Part shown: positions 26,528-33,465 of the stretch, one piece after another | Numbering within the stretch: position 1 is the stretch's first letter | How the letters are laid out: the number at the start of each line of letters is the position of its first letter | Assembly: GCF_000591035.1 (NCBI RefSeq) | Contig: NC_022521.1 | Coordinates: forward strand, 558,001-622,000 | Direction of reading: 5' to 3' | DNA: 64,000 bases | Source: Aeropyrum camini SY1 = JCM 12091 | GTDB lineage: Archaea > Thermoproteota > Thermoprotei_A > Sulfolobales > Acidilobaceae | Translations under genes and position numbers: made by a program | The notes under the pieces: model-generated | Seen by the model: the letters and a program-made list of their open reading frames with translations, nothing else | Database searches by the model: none | Told to the model about the DNA's origin: nothing

Positions 26528-27237
26528 ATCTCGTCAGGATCTCCAGCTTTCAGGCGGCGGAGCTTCCGGGGAGGACGCTGCCTGTGATACCCGTAGGGAG
26601 TGTGGAGCAGCACTGCAACCTACCCCTGGGCACCGACGCTATCCTGGCTGAGGCTGCAGCCCGGGGCGCCTGCGAGCTGTTGGAGCGCGAGCACGGTATC
26701 ACCTGCCTCCTCCTGCCAACGCTATACTATGGCTTCAGCCCCGAGTGGTCGGGCTACCCTGGAACCATAAGCCTCTCCCTATCTACACTCCATTCCATAC
26801 TCTTCGACCTGCTCTCCAGCTTGAAGGGCTGGGGGTTTGAAAGGGCGGCTGTTGTGAACGGCCATGGCGGCAACACTAGCGTGCTCGAGGCGGCGGCGAG
26901 AGAGGCGTCGAGGAGGCTATCCATGGTGGTTGGCGTGGCAAACTACTGGGCCTTCCTGCCGGGCCGGGAGCTCGGGCATGGAGGCGAGGCTGAGGCCAGC
27001 TTGCTTCAACACTTGGCTGGCGCAGTTCCCTCCCAAGGTGGTGTTGAGAAGTGTAGGAGGGTGAGGACATCCCGCTGGGGCGGGTGGATAGCCAGCCCGG
27101 GTGCCGGCGGGGGTGTGGGTGCTTACGCACAGGGCTCCGGGCCCGTAACGCTGAGTGGAGTTGAGGAGATGCTCAGGGGCCTCTCTAGGTTCCTCTACGA
27201 CGTGTGGAGGCAGCCGGTGGAGGAGCAGTCGATATAG
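26518..27237 (+). CDS. Creatininase-family metal-dependent amidohydrolase
   Basis: A creatininase-fold enzyme; archaeal relatives include the ArfB-type formamide hydrolase of riboflavin and F420 synthesis. The metal-binding ExH is in GSVEQHCNLPLGTD, and later ligands are in NGHGGNTS and GHGGEAEAS. The common EQHGPHLPLGTD motif is one residue shorter here and lacks its second His. The gap between the ExH and the Asp is thus eight rather than nine residues, and activity could differ. The start is ATG at 26518, overlapping the HPS-like gene. Specific substrate is unknown. Confidence 0.82.
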   Translation: MPLDLVRISSFQAAELPGRTLPVIPVGSVEQHCNLPLGTDAILAEAAARGACELLEREHGITCLLLPTLYYGFSPEWSGYPGTISLSLSTLHSILFDLLSSLKGWGFERAAVVNGHGGNTSVLEAAAREASRRLSMVVGVANYWAFLPGRELGHGGEAEASLLQHLAGAVPSQGGVEKCRRVRTSRWGGWIASPGAGGGVGAYAQGSGPVTLSGVEEMLRGLSRFLYDVWRQPVEEQSI

Positions 27238-27313
27238 TCCTTGGGAGAGGTAGAGCCGTTCCTGCGGGCGATGGGGTGGAGGCTCCTCCAAATATAATAT
27301 TACCTAATCTAGC

Positions 27314-28162
27314 TTAGTCCAGTCTCTTCTCCAGCCTTCTAAGACTTCTAAGGGTATTTATGAGGTCCTCAAACTCTTCTTCGCTCATGGATGAGACCAT
27401 CTCGGCGAGCTTGGTGGGGGTGCACCGCTCCTCGAGCTCTCCACCTATTATCCTCTGGAACATGTTCGATACCGTGCCTATGAGGAGGGTTAGAGCGCTT
27501 ATGCCGGTAAGCATTACAGCTATGCCTATCATTTTCCCTACGGGGGTTGCTGGGACTACGTCCCCGTAGCCTACAGTGGTGGCTGTGACAATGGCCCACC
27601 ATAGGGCGTCGAAGACCGACTTTATGCTGCTCTCCGGGTCTGGATACTCGACTAGGTATATGGCGAAGGCGCCGTAGAGGACCGTGAGCATTACAGCGCC
27701 GAAGAGGTGGTAGAACTTTATCTTTTCCGCAGCATCTGCTACGGCTGAAAGGAACTTGCTCCCCCTGGATATGATGAGCAGGATTCTAAGTAACCTTAGC
27801 AGCCTTACGAGCCTGAAGAACCCTAGACCCGCTAGATGACCCTCGATAAGCGCTAACAGGCCGGCTGGTATAAGTGTGGGTATCTCGTAGAAAGTCTTCT
27901 TCAAATAGCCCCGAGGGTCTCCACTCTTGTACGCACGGTAGGCATAGTCGATCCAGAGTATAAGTACTAGGACGAGATCTATAAGGTAGAGTCTTATGAG
28001 GTAGTCCCTGCTAAGCTGCATAGTGTACTCCACTACAACGACTATAACAGACAGGAGGGCCGCGTATGAAACCCCCAGCTCCACCAGGGGGTGCTCCATG
28101 ACATCTCCGATGCTCCTAACCCTGTCGCCGAGATCCGTTAAACCCCTCCTAAACCTAGCCAT
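27314..28162 (-). CDS. kvaP: Voltage-gated potassium channel, KvAP orthologue
   Basis: Six-helix, pore-loop K+ channel. S4 carries the gating arginines at R117, R120, R123, R126 and R133 and K136. The selectivity filter TVGYGD is at residues 196-201, and a cytosolic coiled-coil-like tail follows (MSSMSEEEFEDLINTLRSL). The numbering agrees with A. pernix KvAP as I remember it, a structural model for voltage gating. I can see differences from the remembered sequence in the S1-S4 linkers and the tail, so this is a close orthologue. The start is ATG at 28162. The gene is transcribed alone, divergent from nucS. Confidence 0.96.
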   Translation of the reverse strand: MARFRRGLTDLGDRVRSIGDVMEHPLVELGVSYAALLSVIVVVVEYTMQLSRDYLIRLYLIDLVLVLILWIDYAYRAYKSGDPRGYLKKTFYEIPTLIPAGLLALIEGHLAGLGFFRLVRLLRLLRILLIISRGSKFLSAVADAAEKIKFYHLFGAVMLTVLYGAFAIYLVEYPDPESSIKSVFDALWWAIVTATTVGYGDVVPATPVGKMIGIAVMLTGISALTLLIGTVSNMFQRIIGGELEERCTPTKLAEMVSSMSEEEFEDLINTLRSLRRLEKRLD

Positions 28163-28260
28163 AACGCTGCACCCGGGAGACGCCTATAGCTCAACACCAA
28201 TCTCTTCAAAAGGGTAGACCCCTAATTAGGTGGGATAGACTCGGGGTTTGGGGGAGGCTG

Positions 28261-29052
28261 GTGCCTGGGGAGCAGCAGGAGGGCGGGAGGTTTGGCGTTG
28301 CATCAAGCCCCACTGTAGAGGAGGCTGCAGACCTGCTGAAGAGGCTTATCGACGGGTCTTCTATGGTGGTTGCCGCAGGCTTCTGCAGCTCACAGTATGA
28401 GGGGCGTGGGGCGAGCGTCTCGACCGAGGGCGACAAGCTCCTCATAGTCAAGCCGGGGGGTGCTGTCATACTCCACGGCCCCCGCGGGTTTAGGCCCCTA
28501 AACTGGCAGCCCAACACATCCCACACAGAGGTTTCGGTGGAGAAGGGCACACTAACCATGAAGTTCTACCGGAGGACGCCCCGCGAGGTCCTCACTATAA
28601 CCTGCAGCAGGGTATGGTACATAGCGTGGGTCAGGTTCCCAGAGGAGGGCGCCTTCTGGATGTACATGACCGAGGACGACCTGAGAAGGGCGGTGGCCTC
28701 CAACCCGAGGGAGCTTCTGGGAGAGGATATAAGGTTCTTCGCTGAGGAGAAGAGGACGCCCACCGGCAAGGCCGACCTATATGGTGTTGACGGTGAGGGT
28801 AACATTGTTATAGTAGAGATCAAGCGAGTCAAGGCTGACGAGTCCGCGGTAAGACAGCTGGAGGGCTATGTAAGAGACTATCCGACGCAGGCAAGGGTCA
28901 GGGGGATACTAGTGGCTCCAGACATTTCGGACACGGCGCGCAGCCTCCTAGAGTCTCTGGGCCTCGAGTTTAGGAGGGTTGACTTGAAGAAGGCGTACAG
29001 CCTTATGAAGTCGGGCAGGGGTAGTAGGAGGAGTGTTCTAGACTTCCTTTAA
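28261..29052 (+). CDS. nucS: Endonuclease NucS (EndoMS) for mismatched or branched DNA
   Basis: Archaeal NucS/EndoMS, which cuts mismatch-containing and single-stranded-flap DNA. The catalytic core is GKADLYGVD followed by IVIVEIKR (Asp, Glu, Lys) and a Gln in VRQLEGYV at about residues 195-202. The N-terminal DNA-binding domain holds the conserved block NWQPNTSHTEV. The C-terminus RRSVLDFL resembles a PCNA-interacting peptide, as in other NucS proteins. The start is GTG at 28261, with a longer N-terminus than usual. The divergent spacing from the K+ channel is 98 bp. Confidence 0.94.
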   Translation: MPGEQQEGGRFGVASSPTVEEAADLLKRLIDGSSMVVAAGFCSSQYEGRGASVSTEGDKLLIVKPGGAVILHGPRGFRPLNWQPNTSHTEVSVEKGTLTMKFYRRTPREVLTITCSRVWYIAWVRFPEEGAFWMYMTEDDLRRAVASNPRELLGEDIRFFAEEKRTPTGKADLYGVDGEGNIVIVEIKRVKADESAVRQLEGYVRDYPTQARVRGILVAPDISDTARSLLESLGLEFRRVDLKKAYSLMKSGRGSRRSVLDFL

Positions 29053-29083
29053 GGGTAGGAGGATAGCTTGGGCCCCCCTTCGA

Positions 29084-29368
29084 TTACACGCCTGTCAGCG
29101 CCTTCTCGGCCGCCGTGCTCGCGTCGAAGCTTATGAACTCGACCATGCTACCTTTTATAAGTACTCTGCCGATCTTGGCGACCAGCCTTGTCCCGTTATC
29201 CGCAACCTCTATAGCGTCGTCCAGTATTAGGTTCATTGTCGTGTCGGTAGCCACTAGCTTCCCCACGTACTCGCTACCATCCTTCAGCTTAACGTATATC
29301 TGGCTGTTGAGATGCTCCTTAAGGTATTTGAACGGGTTTACCAACTGCTTGCCCCCCTTTGTAGCCAT
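29084..29368 (-). CDS. Lsm (Sm-like archaeal) RNA-binding protein
   Basis: A single Sm fold of about 94 residues. Sm1 is seen in LNSQIYVKLKDGSEYVGKLVATDTTMNLILDDA, and the Sm2 motif IGRVLIKGSMVEFI is near the C-terminus. Archaeal Lsm proteins form heptameric rings that bind U-rich RNA and small RNAs. A GTG at 29377 is in frame, but ATG at 29368 (MATKGGKQ) fits the family start better. It follows nucS convergently. Confidence 0.92.
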   Translation of the reverse strand: MATKGGKQLVNPFKYLKEHLNSQIYVKLKDGSEYVGKLVATDTTMNLILDDAIEVADNGTRLVAKIGRVLIKGSMVEFISFDASTAAEKALTGV

Positions 29369-29393
29369 CTTGTCCACCCGCTGCTCCCGCTCT

Positions 29394-29765
29394 TTAATCA
29401 GGCTTTGCGGTTGATAAAGCTTCTGTATCGCCAGGAGGGTCTAGCAGGAGGCTGGCCAGGTCTATGATGTGGCTGGGGTGCACAAGGTAGGACCCATTAG
29501 ACCGGACTAGCCTCACCCCCTCAAGCCTCAAGAGGGCGGCCTTAACCTCGGGGCCGCCCATAGAGTAGCCGCCTATCCTTCCATCGCTCCTAACAACTCT
29601 ATGGCAGGGGACGACTATGGGGGTTGGATTTCTAGCGAGTATCCTCCCCACTGCTCTAGGGTGCAGCCCCGAGGCTCTTGCTAGGGAGGAGTAGGTGGTT
29701 ACCGATCCAAGGGGGATTAGGAATAGGAGGGTGTAGACTATCTGGCTTCCAATGCTAGGGGCCAT
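29394..29765 (-). CDS. ogt: Methylated-DNA-protein-cysteine methyltransferase (AGT/Ogt)
   Basis: Suicide repair protein that removes methyl groups from O6-methylguanine. The active-site block PIVVPCHRVV is present, with the helix-turn-helix region ARASGLHPRAVGRILARNP before it and GRIGGYSMG after it. An open frame continues upstream to GTG at 29921, but that stretch is the 5S rRNA gene. ATG at 29765 is therefore the credible start, giving 123 residues. That is a short form with the C-terminal catalytic domain only. Its transcript likely begins at the 5S promoter or just after the 5S gene. Confidence 0.85.
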   Translation of the reverse strand: MAPSIGSQIVYTLLFLIPLGSVTTYSSLARASGLHPRAVGRILARNPTPIVVPCHRVVRSDGRIGGYSMGGPEVKAALLRLEGVRLVRSNGSYLVHPSHIIDLASLLLDPPGDTEALSTAKPD

Positions 29766-29790
29766 GAGGGGGGCACCAACCTGCTGTAGC

Positions 29791-29919
29791 GGCCCGGCCC
29801 CGGCTTGGAGGCCCCTGCAGGGCCTCTCGGACCCCACTGGAGCCTCCAACGCGGCCGGCTTAACTTCCGGGTTCGAAACGAGTCCGGGTGTTACCCGGCC
29901 GCTATGGCCGGGCCGGGCC
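29791..29919 (-). rRNA. rrf: 5S ribosomal RNA
   Basis: Minus-strand sequence reads ggcccggcccggcc at the 5' end, and further on it carries the archaeal 5S core ggaagttaagcc and gtttcgaacccgg. Helix I is a 10-bp match between the 5' end (29910-29919) and the 3' end (29791-29800). Length of about 129 nt fits Desulfurococcales 5S. It is not linked to 16S/23S within the window; the ogt gene begins about 26 bp downstream. The ends were placed by pairing of helix I and could be off by one or two bases. Confidence 0.93.
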
Positions 29920-29940
29920 ACTAACAGAGTTTCACTCCCG

Positions 29941-29952
29941 GTATTTTTAAGT
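29941..29952 (-). promoter_or_regulatory. TATA box for 5S rRNA
   Basis: On the minus strand the box reads acttaaaaatac, centred about 26 nt before the 5' end of the 5S gene, the normal archaeal spacing. It lies in the short gap after the cdvC stop. This supports independent transcription of 5S and probably of ogt behind it. Confidence 0.6.
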
Positions 29953-29963
29953 CTTTTGGTAGT

Positions 29964-31121
29964 CTAGACTGCCGCGAACCTCTCCGTCCACTCCTCGTAA
30001 GCCTTAAGCAGCCTGTGGTCGACGCTCGGCCTCCTCCTCTGGAGTATCTCTTTGAAGTCACTCATAGTTATAGGCCTGGGCTCCCCGTCGATCTTACCCT
30101 TCTCGAACAGCTCCCTGACAGTGGCCATGTAGGCCTCCCTCACTATATCTGCAATGTCGCTCCCTGTATACCCCTCTAGCATCTCCGAGAGCCTGTCTAG
30201 GTCGACGTCGCCGGAGAGCCTCAGCTTTCTGGTGTACATCTCCAACATCCTCCTCCTAGTCTCCCTGCTCGGCAGGGGGACGTAGATCCTCTTCTGGAAC
30301 CTCCTTATAAAAGGCTCGTCCAGCTTCCAGGGCTTGTTTGTAGCGGCTATGACGTAAACGTGAAGCCTGCTGCCCTTGTCCTGTATGCCATCCATCTCCT
30401 TTAGGAACTGGTTTCTAACTCTAACCTCGCCCCCCACCTCCGAGCCGTGGACTCCGAGTAGGGCGTCGACCTCGTCTATGAATATTACGACGGGCTTCCC
30501 CTCCTTAGCCTTCTTGCGGGCGTAGTTGAACAGCTTCTTAACGTTCTTCTCGCCCTCACCCAGCCACTTGCTCATGATGTTGGCGGCGTCGACGTAGAGG
30601 AACTCTCCGTCGATCTCGTTGGCCACGGCCGACGCCAGCATAGTCTTACCCGTGCCCGGGGGGCCGTATAGAAGTATCCCCCTAGGCCAGCCCAGGGGGA
30701 AGAGGTCGGGCCTCTTAACCGGGAAGACTATGGCCTCCCTGATAGCCTTCTTAGCCTCCTCCAGCCCCGCTATATCCTCGAAGGTTATGCTGGGCTTTTC
30801 CTTCAACACGAACTCTGGAGCCTCATCACCATCACCACCCCCATCCTCTCCCCTAGTGTCTACGTAGACCTCATCGCCAGACGCCGGTATCATTCTCGCC
30901 TTCCTCTCGAGGTCCTTAGCCTTCTTCCGATACTGGGCTATCAGCCTCCTGTAAATGTGGGCTAGAGGGTAGTCGGGGTAGTTTCTAACAATCTCCGTAA
31001 GATACTCTATAGCCTTGTTAAGGTTGATAATAGCGGACTCGTAGTCCCCCCTCTTCTCCGCGTCAACAGCGGCTAAGGCATACTTCTTCGCGCTACCCTC
31101 CAGGTAGGGCACCGCCCTCAC
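29964..31121 (-). CDS. cdvC: CdvC, Vps4-like AAA ATPase of archaeal cell division
   Basis: Disassembles ESCRT-III-like filaments in Cdv division. An N-terminal MIT domain (about residues 7-80, three-helix pattern AEKRGDYESAIINLNKAIEYL) binds CdvB. A linker precedes the AAA+ domain with Walker A GPPGTGKT and Walker B VVIFIDEVDAL, then the second region of homology with arginine fingers (PFIRRFQKRIYVP). Length 385 is normal. The start is GTG at 31121. It sits 48 bp downstream of cdvB on the same strand, the standard cdvB-cdvC order. CdvA is not in this window. Confidence 0.95.
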   Translation of the reverse strand: MRAVPYLEGSAKKYALAAVDAEKRGDYESAIINLNKAIEYLTEIVRNYPDYPLAHIYRRLIAQYRKKAKDLERKARMIPASGDEVYVDTRGEDGGGDGDEAPEFVLKEKPSITFEDIAGLEEAKKAIREAIVFPVKRPDLFPLGWPRGILLYGPPGTGKTMLASAVANEIDGEFLYVDAANIMSKWLGEGEKNVKKLFNYARKKAKEGKPVVIFIDEVDALLGVHGSEVGGEVRVRNQFLKEMDGIQDKGSRLHVYVIAATNKPWKLDEPFIRRFQKRIYVPLPSRETRRRMLEMYTRKLRLSGDVDLDRLSEMLEGYTGSDIADIVREAYMATVRELFEKGKIDGEPRPITMSDFKEILQRRRPSVDHRLLKAYEEWTERFAAV

Positions 31122-31168
31122 TCAAGCCACCCCCTACAGTTCACAAGCCCCCCGGCTCTCCGGCCATG

Positions 31169-32011
31169 CTAGCCTGGGGAGGCCTCTCTGCCTGATGCAA
31201 TGCGTATGAGACCCTTCTGCTGGAGCCTTCTAAGGGATTTTATGATTTCCTCCTTCTCCACGCCTAGCTCGGCTGCTATCTTGCTTATCCTCACCACTCC
31301 ACCGCTCCTCTTGACGTAGTCGTAGACCCTCTGGTCTATATCGTCGTCCCCACCCTTTCCACCCACGATCCGCTCGGGGTCGGGGACGAGGTCGTCGACC
31401 TCCCTGCTGACCTCGCTCAACACCCTCCTTATCTCCCTCTTTATCTCAGGGTCTAGCTCCACAGTTGCGGCTGGGACGGGTATGTTGTTTACTGTAAGCG
31501 CCGTAGACCTCACCACCCTCTCGGTCGACTGCACAATGCTAGTTAGCCTCGCCGCTATCTCGGGGCTTGTAGCCGCTAGGTACTCGTCCATAGCCCTCAT
31601 GGCGAACTCGAGAGGCGCCAGCGCCTTGGCAAGGGATTCTATGCTCCTGGCGTCCTGTATCCTCACTATGGCCAGCTCGATAAGCCTCGAGTACATTGTT
31701 AGAGCCTTTAGTATCCTCTTCTTCAAAACGATCTCGGCCGCGTGTATATGTAGGGCATCGTAGTCCCTCCTCCTAGCGGCGTCCAGCATTTTGTCGTAGA
31801 ACCTGTTTATCTCCGCTAGCACAATGTTCTTCATGGAGTCGACTTCCGTCTTTGTAAGCTGAAGCCTAGCCAGTATCTCGTCGTAGTCTACACCCTCCTC
31901 TCCATAACCAGTTTGATGCCCGGCCTTACCGCCCGGGCCCCATCCTATTATGCCGAGCCTCCTGACTATGTCTATAACCACTTCATGCTTCACCCCGAGC
32001 TTCCGCCACAT
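31169..32011 (-). CDS. cdvB: CdvB, ESCRT-III-like division protein with C-terminal winged helix
   Basis: ESCRT-III-like polymerising protein of archaeal cell division. The helical core (from about VDSMKNIVLAEINRFYDKML) carries long amphipathic helices. A Pro-rich linker with ELDPEIKREIRR may hold an MIT-interacting segment, and the C-terminal winged helix (DDDIDQRVYDYVKRSGGVVR onward) would bind CdvA. An earlier ATG exists at 32104, but a TATA-like gattatatgt at 32025-32034 lies between the two. ATG at 32011 (281 residues) is therefore preferred on a leaderless or near-leaderless mRNA. Confidence 0.88.
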   Translation of the reverse strand: MWRKLGVKHEVVIDIVRRLGIIGWGPGGKAGHQTGYGEEGVDYDEILARLQLTKTEVDSMKNIVLAEINRFYDKMLDAARRRDYDALHIHAAEIVLKKRILKALTMYSRLIELAIVRIQDARSIESLAKALAPLEFAMRAMDEYLAATSPEIAARLTSIVQSTERVVRSTALTVNNIPVPAATVELDPEIKREIRRVLSEVSREVDDLVPDPERIVGGKGGDDDIDQRVYDYVKRSGGVVRISKIAAELGVEKEEIIKSLRRLQQKGLIRIASGREASPG

Positions 32012-32024
32012 CTTTAGGGGTGCC

Positions 32025-32034
32025 ACATATAATC
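32025..32034 (-). promoter_or_regulatory. TATA box for cdvB-cdvC
   Basis: The minus-strand sequence gattatatgt is centred about 19 nt before the ATG at 32011. This spacing implies transcription start at or very close to the initiator codon. It is the main argument for the shorter CdvB. The weak point is that the centre-to-start distance is a little shorter than the usual 25 nt, so GTG at 31993 could also serve. Confidence 0.45.
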
Positions 32035-32159
32035 TCGGGCAGGGTGTGTAAGACCCTGTAATTACCCGAAAGCCGCTGAACCATGTTACAGAGCCGCTCC
32101 ACATCTAGGCCGGAGTACTCTCCAGCCCGGGCCTACCCGCCGCTACCGCCAGCTAGACC

Positions 32160-32927
32160 TCACCTCTTCACAGCAACAAGGCCGAGCGCCCTCCTCCTAA
32201 AACCGAGGACCTCGAACCCAGCCTCTCTTAGGAGCCTAGCCACCCTCCCAGGAAGGTTCAGCCCCCTAATCCTCCCGGGCTCACCTGTATAGTGGAAAAG
32301 CCTGCCGCCTCTCCTAAGAACTCTGTGGAACTCTTTGTAGAGGTCCATGGTGTAAAGCCTGCTTGTCGACTTTGAAAACCTTGGGGGGTCGTGTATGATA
32401 GCGTCGAAGACAGAGTCCCTGAAGATGGAGACAGTCTCCACAGCGTCTCCAAGCACAACTCTTACCCTGCCATCCCTAAGGCGGTAGCTCCATGGGTTGA
32501 TAGAGGCCAGCTGGAGCACGACCTCGTCCACCTCAACCGTATAGACGAGCGAGGCTCCCCTATCTAGTGAGGCTACCGCAGTGTACCCTAGCCCGGTGCA
32601 CACGTCGAGCACCCTGAACCCCCTTTTCACAACTAGGGAAGACTTCGACGCCGCATCCCTCCAGGGATCGACGTCCACAACCCTATGCATGTGAATCCCG
32701 TTTATCTCAAGAGTAGGAGGCTTCCCACCGGGTAGGGGGACGAGCTTGTAGTATGAGCCTCTGTACGCCTCAGCAGCACCTACAAAGCCATGGCCATCCA
32801 CGATGGCCATGCTCCTTCCGCCGAGGGATGCTGCGTGCTCGTCGACAACGAACCTAGACCCCCCAGTTGACAGGATGGCCTCGCCGTCTCGACACTCTAC
32901 CTCAAAAACTAGACTACCCACTCTCAC
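32160..32927 (-). CDS. SAM-dependent methyltransferase (Rossmann), start uncertain
   Basis: A class I methyltransferase with motif I VLDVCTGLGYTAVAS and the acidic motif II end VYTVEVDE. The post-motif DAIIHDPPRFS resembles DPP(Y/F) in nucleic-acid or N-methyltransferases, and LLREAGFEVLGFRRRAL is near the end. It was considered as CdvA because it lies upstream of cdvB, but these methyltransferase motifs rule that out. The first standard start codon is GTG at 32927. However, open frame with typical Aeropyrum codons continues upstream to about 33121 (see finding), so the true N-terminus may be longer and begin with a non-standard codon or be spliced. The substrate is unknown. Confidence 0.8.
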   Translation of the reverse strand: MRVGSLVFEVECRDGEAILSTGGSRFVVDEHAASLGGRSMAIVDGHGFVGAAEAYRGSYYKLVPLPGGKPPTLEINGIHMHRVVDVDPWRDAASKSSLVVKRGFRVLDVCTGLGYTAVASLDRGASLVYTVEVDEVVLQLASINPWSYRLRDGRVRVVLGDAVETVSIFRDSVFDAIIHDPPRFSKSTSRLYTMDLYKEFHRVLRRGGRLFHYTGEPGRIRGLNLPGRVARLLREAGFEVLGFRRRALGLVAVKR

Positions 32928-33124
32928 CGGGGAGGGGCGGTTTTCGACGCTATACCCCCAGCTATTACAGACGCTTAGAAGCTCCCTGGCCAGGCTTGAA
33001 GGGAGGGCTATCCTCTCCAGGCCCCCGATACTGTAGACTTCAGCAGCTACCGCAGAGCCACCCCCGCAGGGACACCGGTTCCAGGTTATTGTGTAAACAG
33101 CTGTGGATGCTAAATTAGCTAACG

Positions 33125-33136
33125 GCTATATATAAT
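33125..33136. promoter_or_regulatory. TATA-like element between the divergent methyltransferase and poly-Glu genes
   Basis: The sequence gctatatataat reads as a good TATA box in both orientations. On the plus strand it lies about 75 nt before the TTG of the poly-Glu gene. On the minus strand it lies about 20-30 nt before the upstream part of the methyltransferase frame. A single site could serve either or both genes. No BRE was distinguished. Confidence 0.4.
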
Positions 33137-33210
33137 CTCGCCTGATACAATGTTTAACGCTTAAAATCATAGGCGATAACCCCTTAAACCGGGGTAGGAG
33201 GGCGACTACA

Positions 33211-33378
33211 TTGAAGAGACTAGTCTACTCTAGGGAAGAGGAGGAAGAGGAGCTCTGGGAGGAAGAGGAGGAGGAAGAGCTGGAAGAGGAGGAGTTTTTC
33301 GACGAGGAGGAGCTAGAGGAGCTTGAGGAAGAGGAGGAGCTCTGGGAGGAGCTTGAGGAGGAAGAGGAGGAATTATAG
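33211..33378 (+). CDS. Poly-glutamate small acidic protein, 55 residues
   Basis: The frame starts with TTG (33211) after the purine block ggtaggagg (33194-33202, about eight bases of spacing). It encodes MKRLVYSRE followed by runs of Glu broken by Leu, Trp, Phe and Asp, and ends in EEL. About two thirds of the residues are acidic. There is no hydrophobic core of normal type; a charged helix with Trp and Leu at regular positions (ELWEEE appears twice) is likely. It has its own promoter-like region, is shorter than most gene callers accept, and lies in a spacer. It could be a binding partner for basic proteins such as DNA-binding or ribosomal proteins. Function is unknown. Confidence 0.6.
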   Translation: MKRLVYSREEEEEELWEEEEEEELEEEEFFDEEELEELEEEEELWEELEEEEEEL

Positions 33379-33465
33379 GAGGCAAACAGGCCCCACCCCT
33401 TCTTAGCAGATCATCTCTCAACTTCTCGGGAATTATAAGATACTATACATTTTACCTTTTCACAT

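Noticed and set aside
29766-29921. N-terminal extension of Ogt to GTG at 29921
   Set aside because: The stretch is the 5S rRNA gene; the translated sequence is low-complexity and not like AGT proteins.
32160-32927. Gene upstream of cdvB read as CdvA
   Set aside because: It has clear class I methyltransferase motifs (VLDVCTGLGY, DPPRFS) and none of the PRC-barrel or coiled-coil features of CdvA.
33230-33421. Proline-rich ORF on the minus strand
   Set aside because: It is the complement of the poly-Glu frame; proline runs arise from the antisense of GAG codons.
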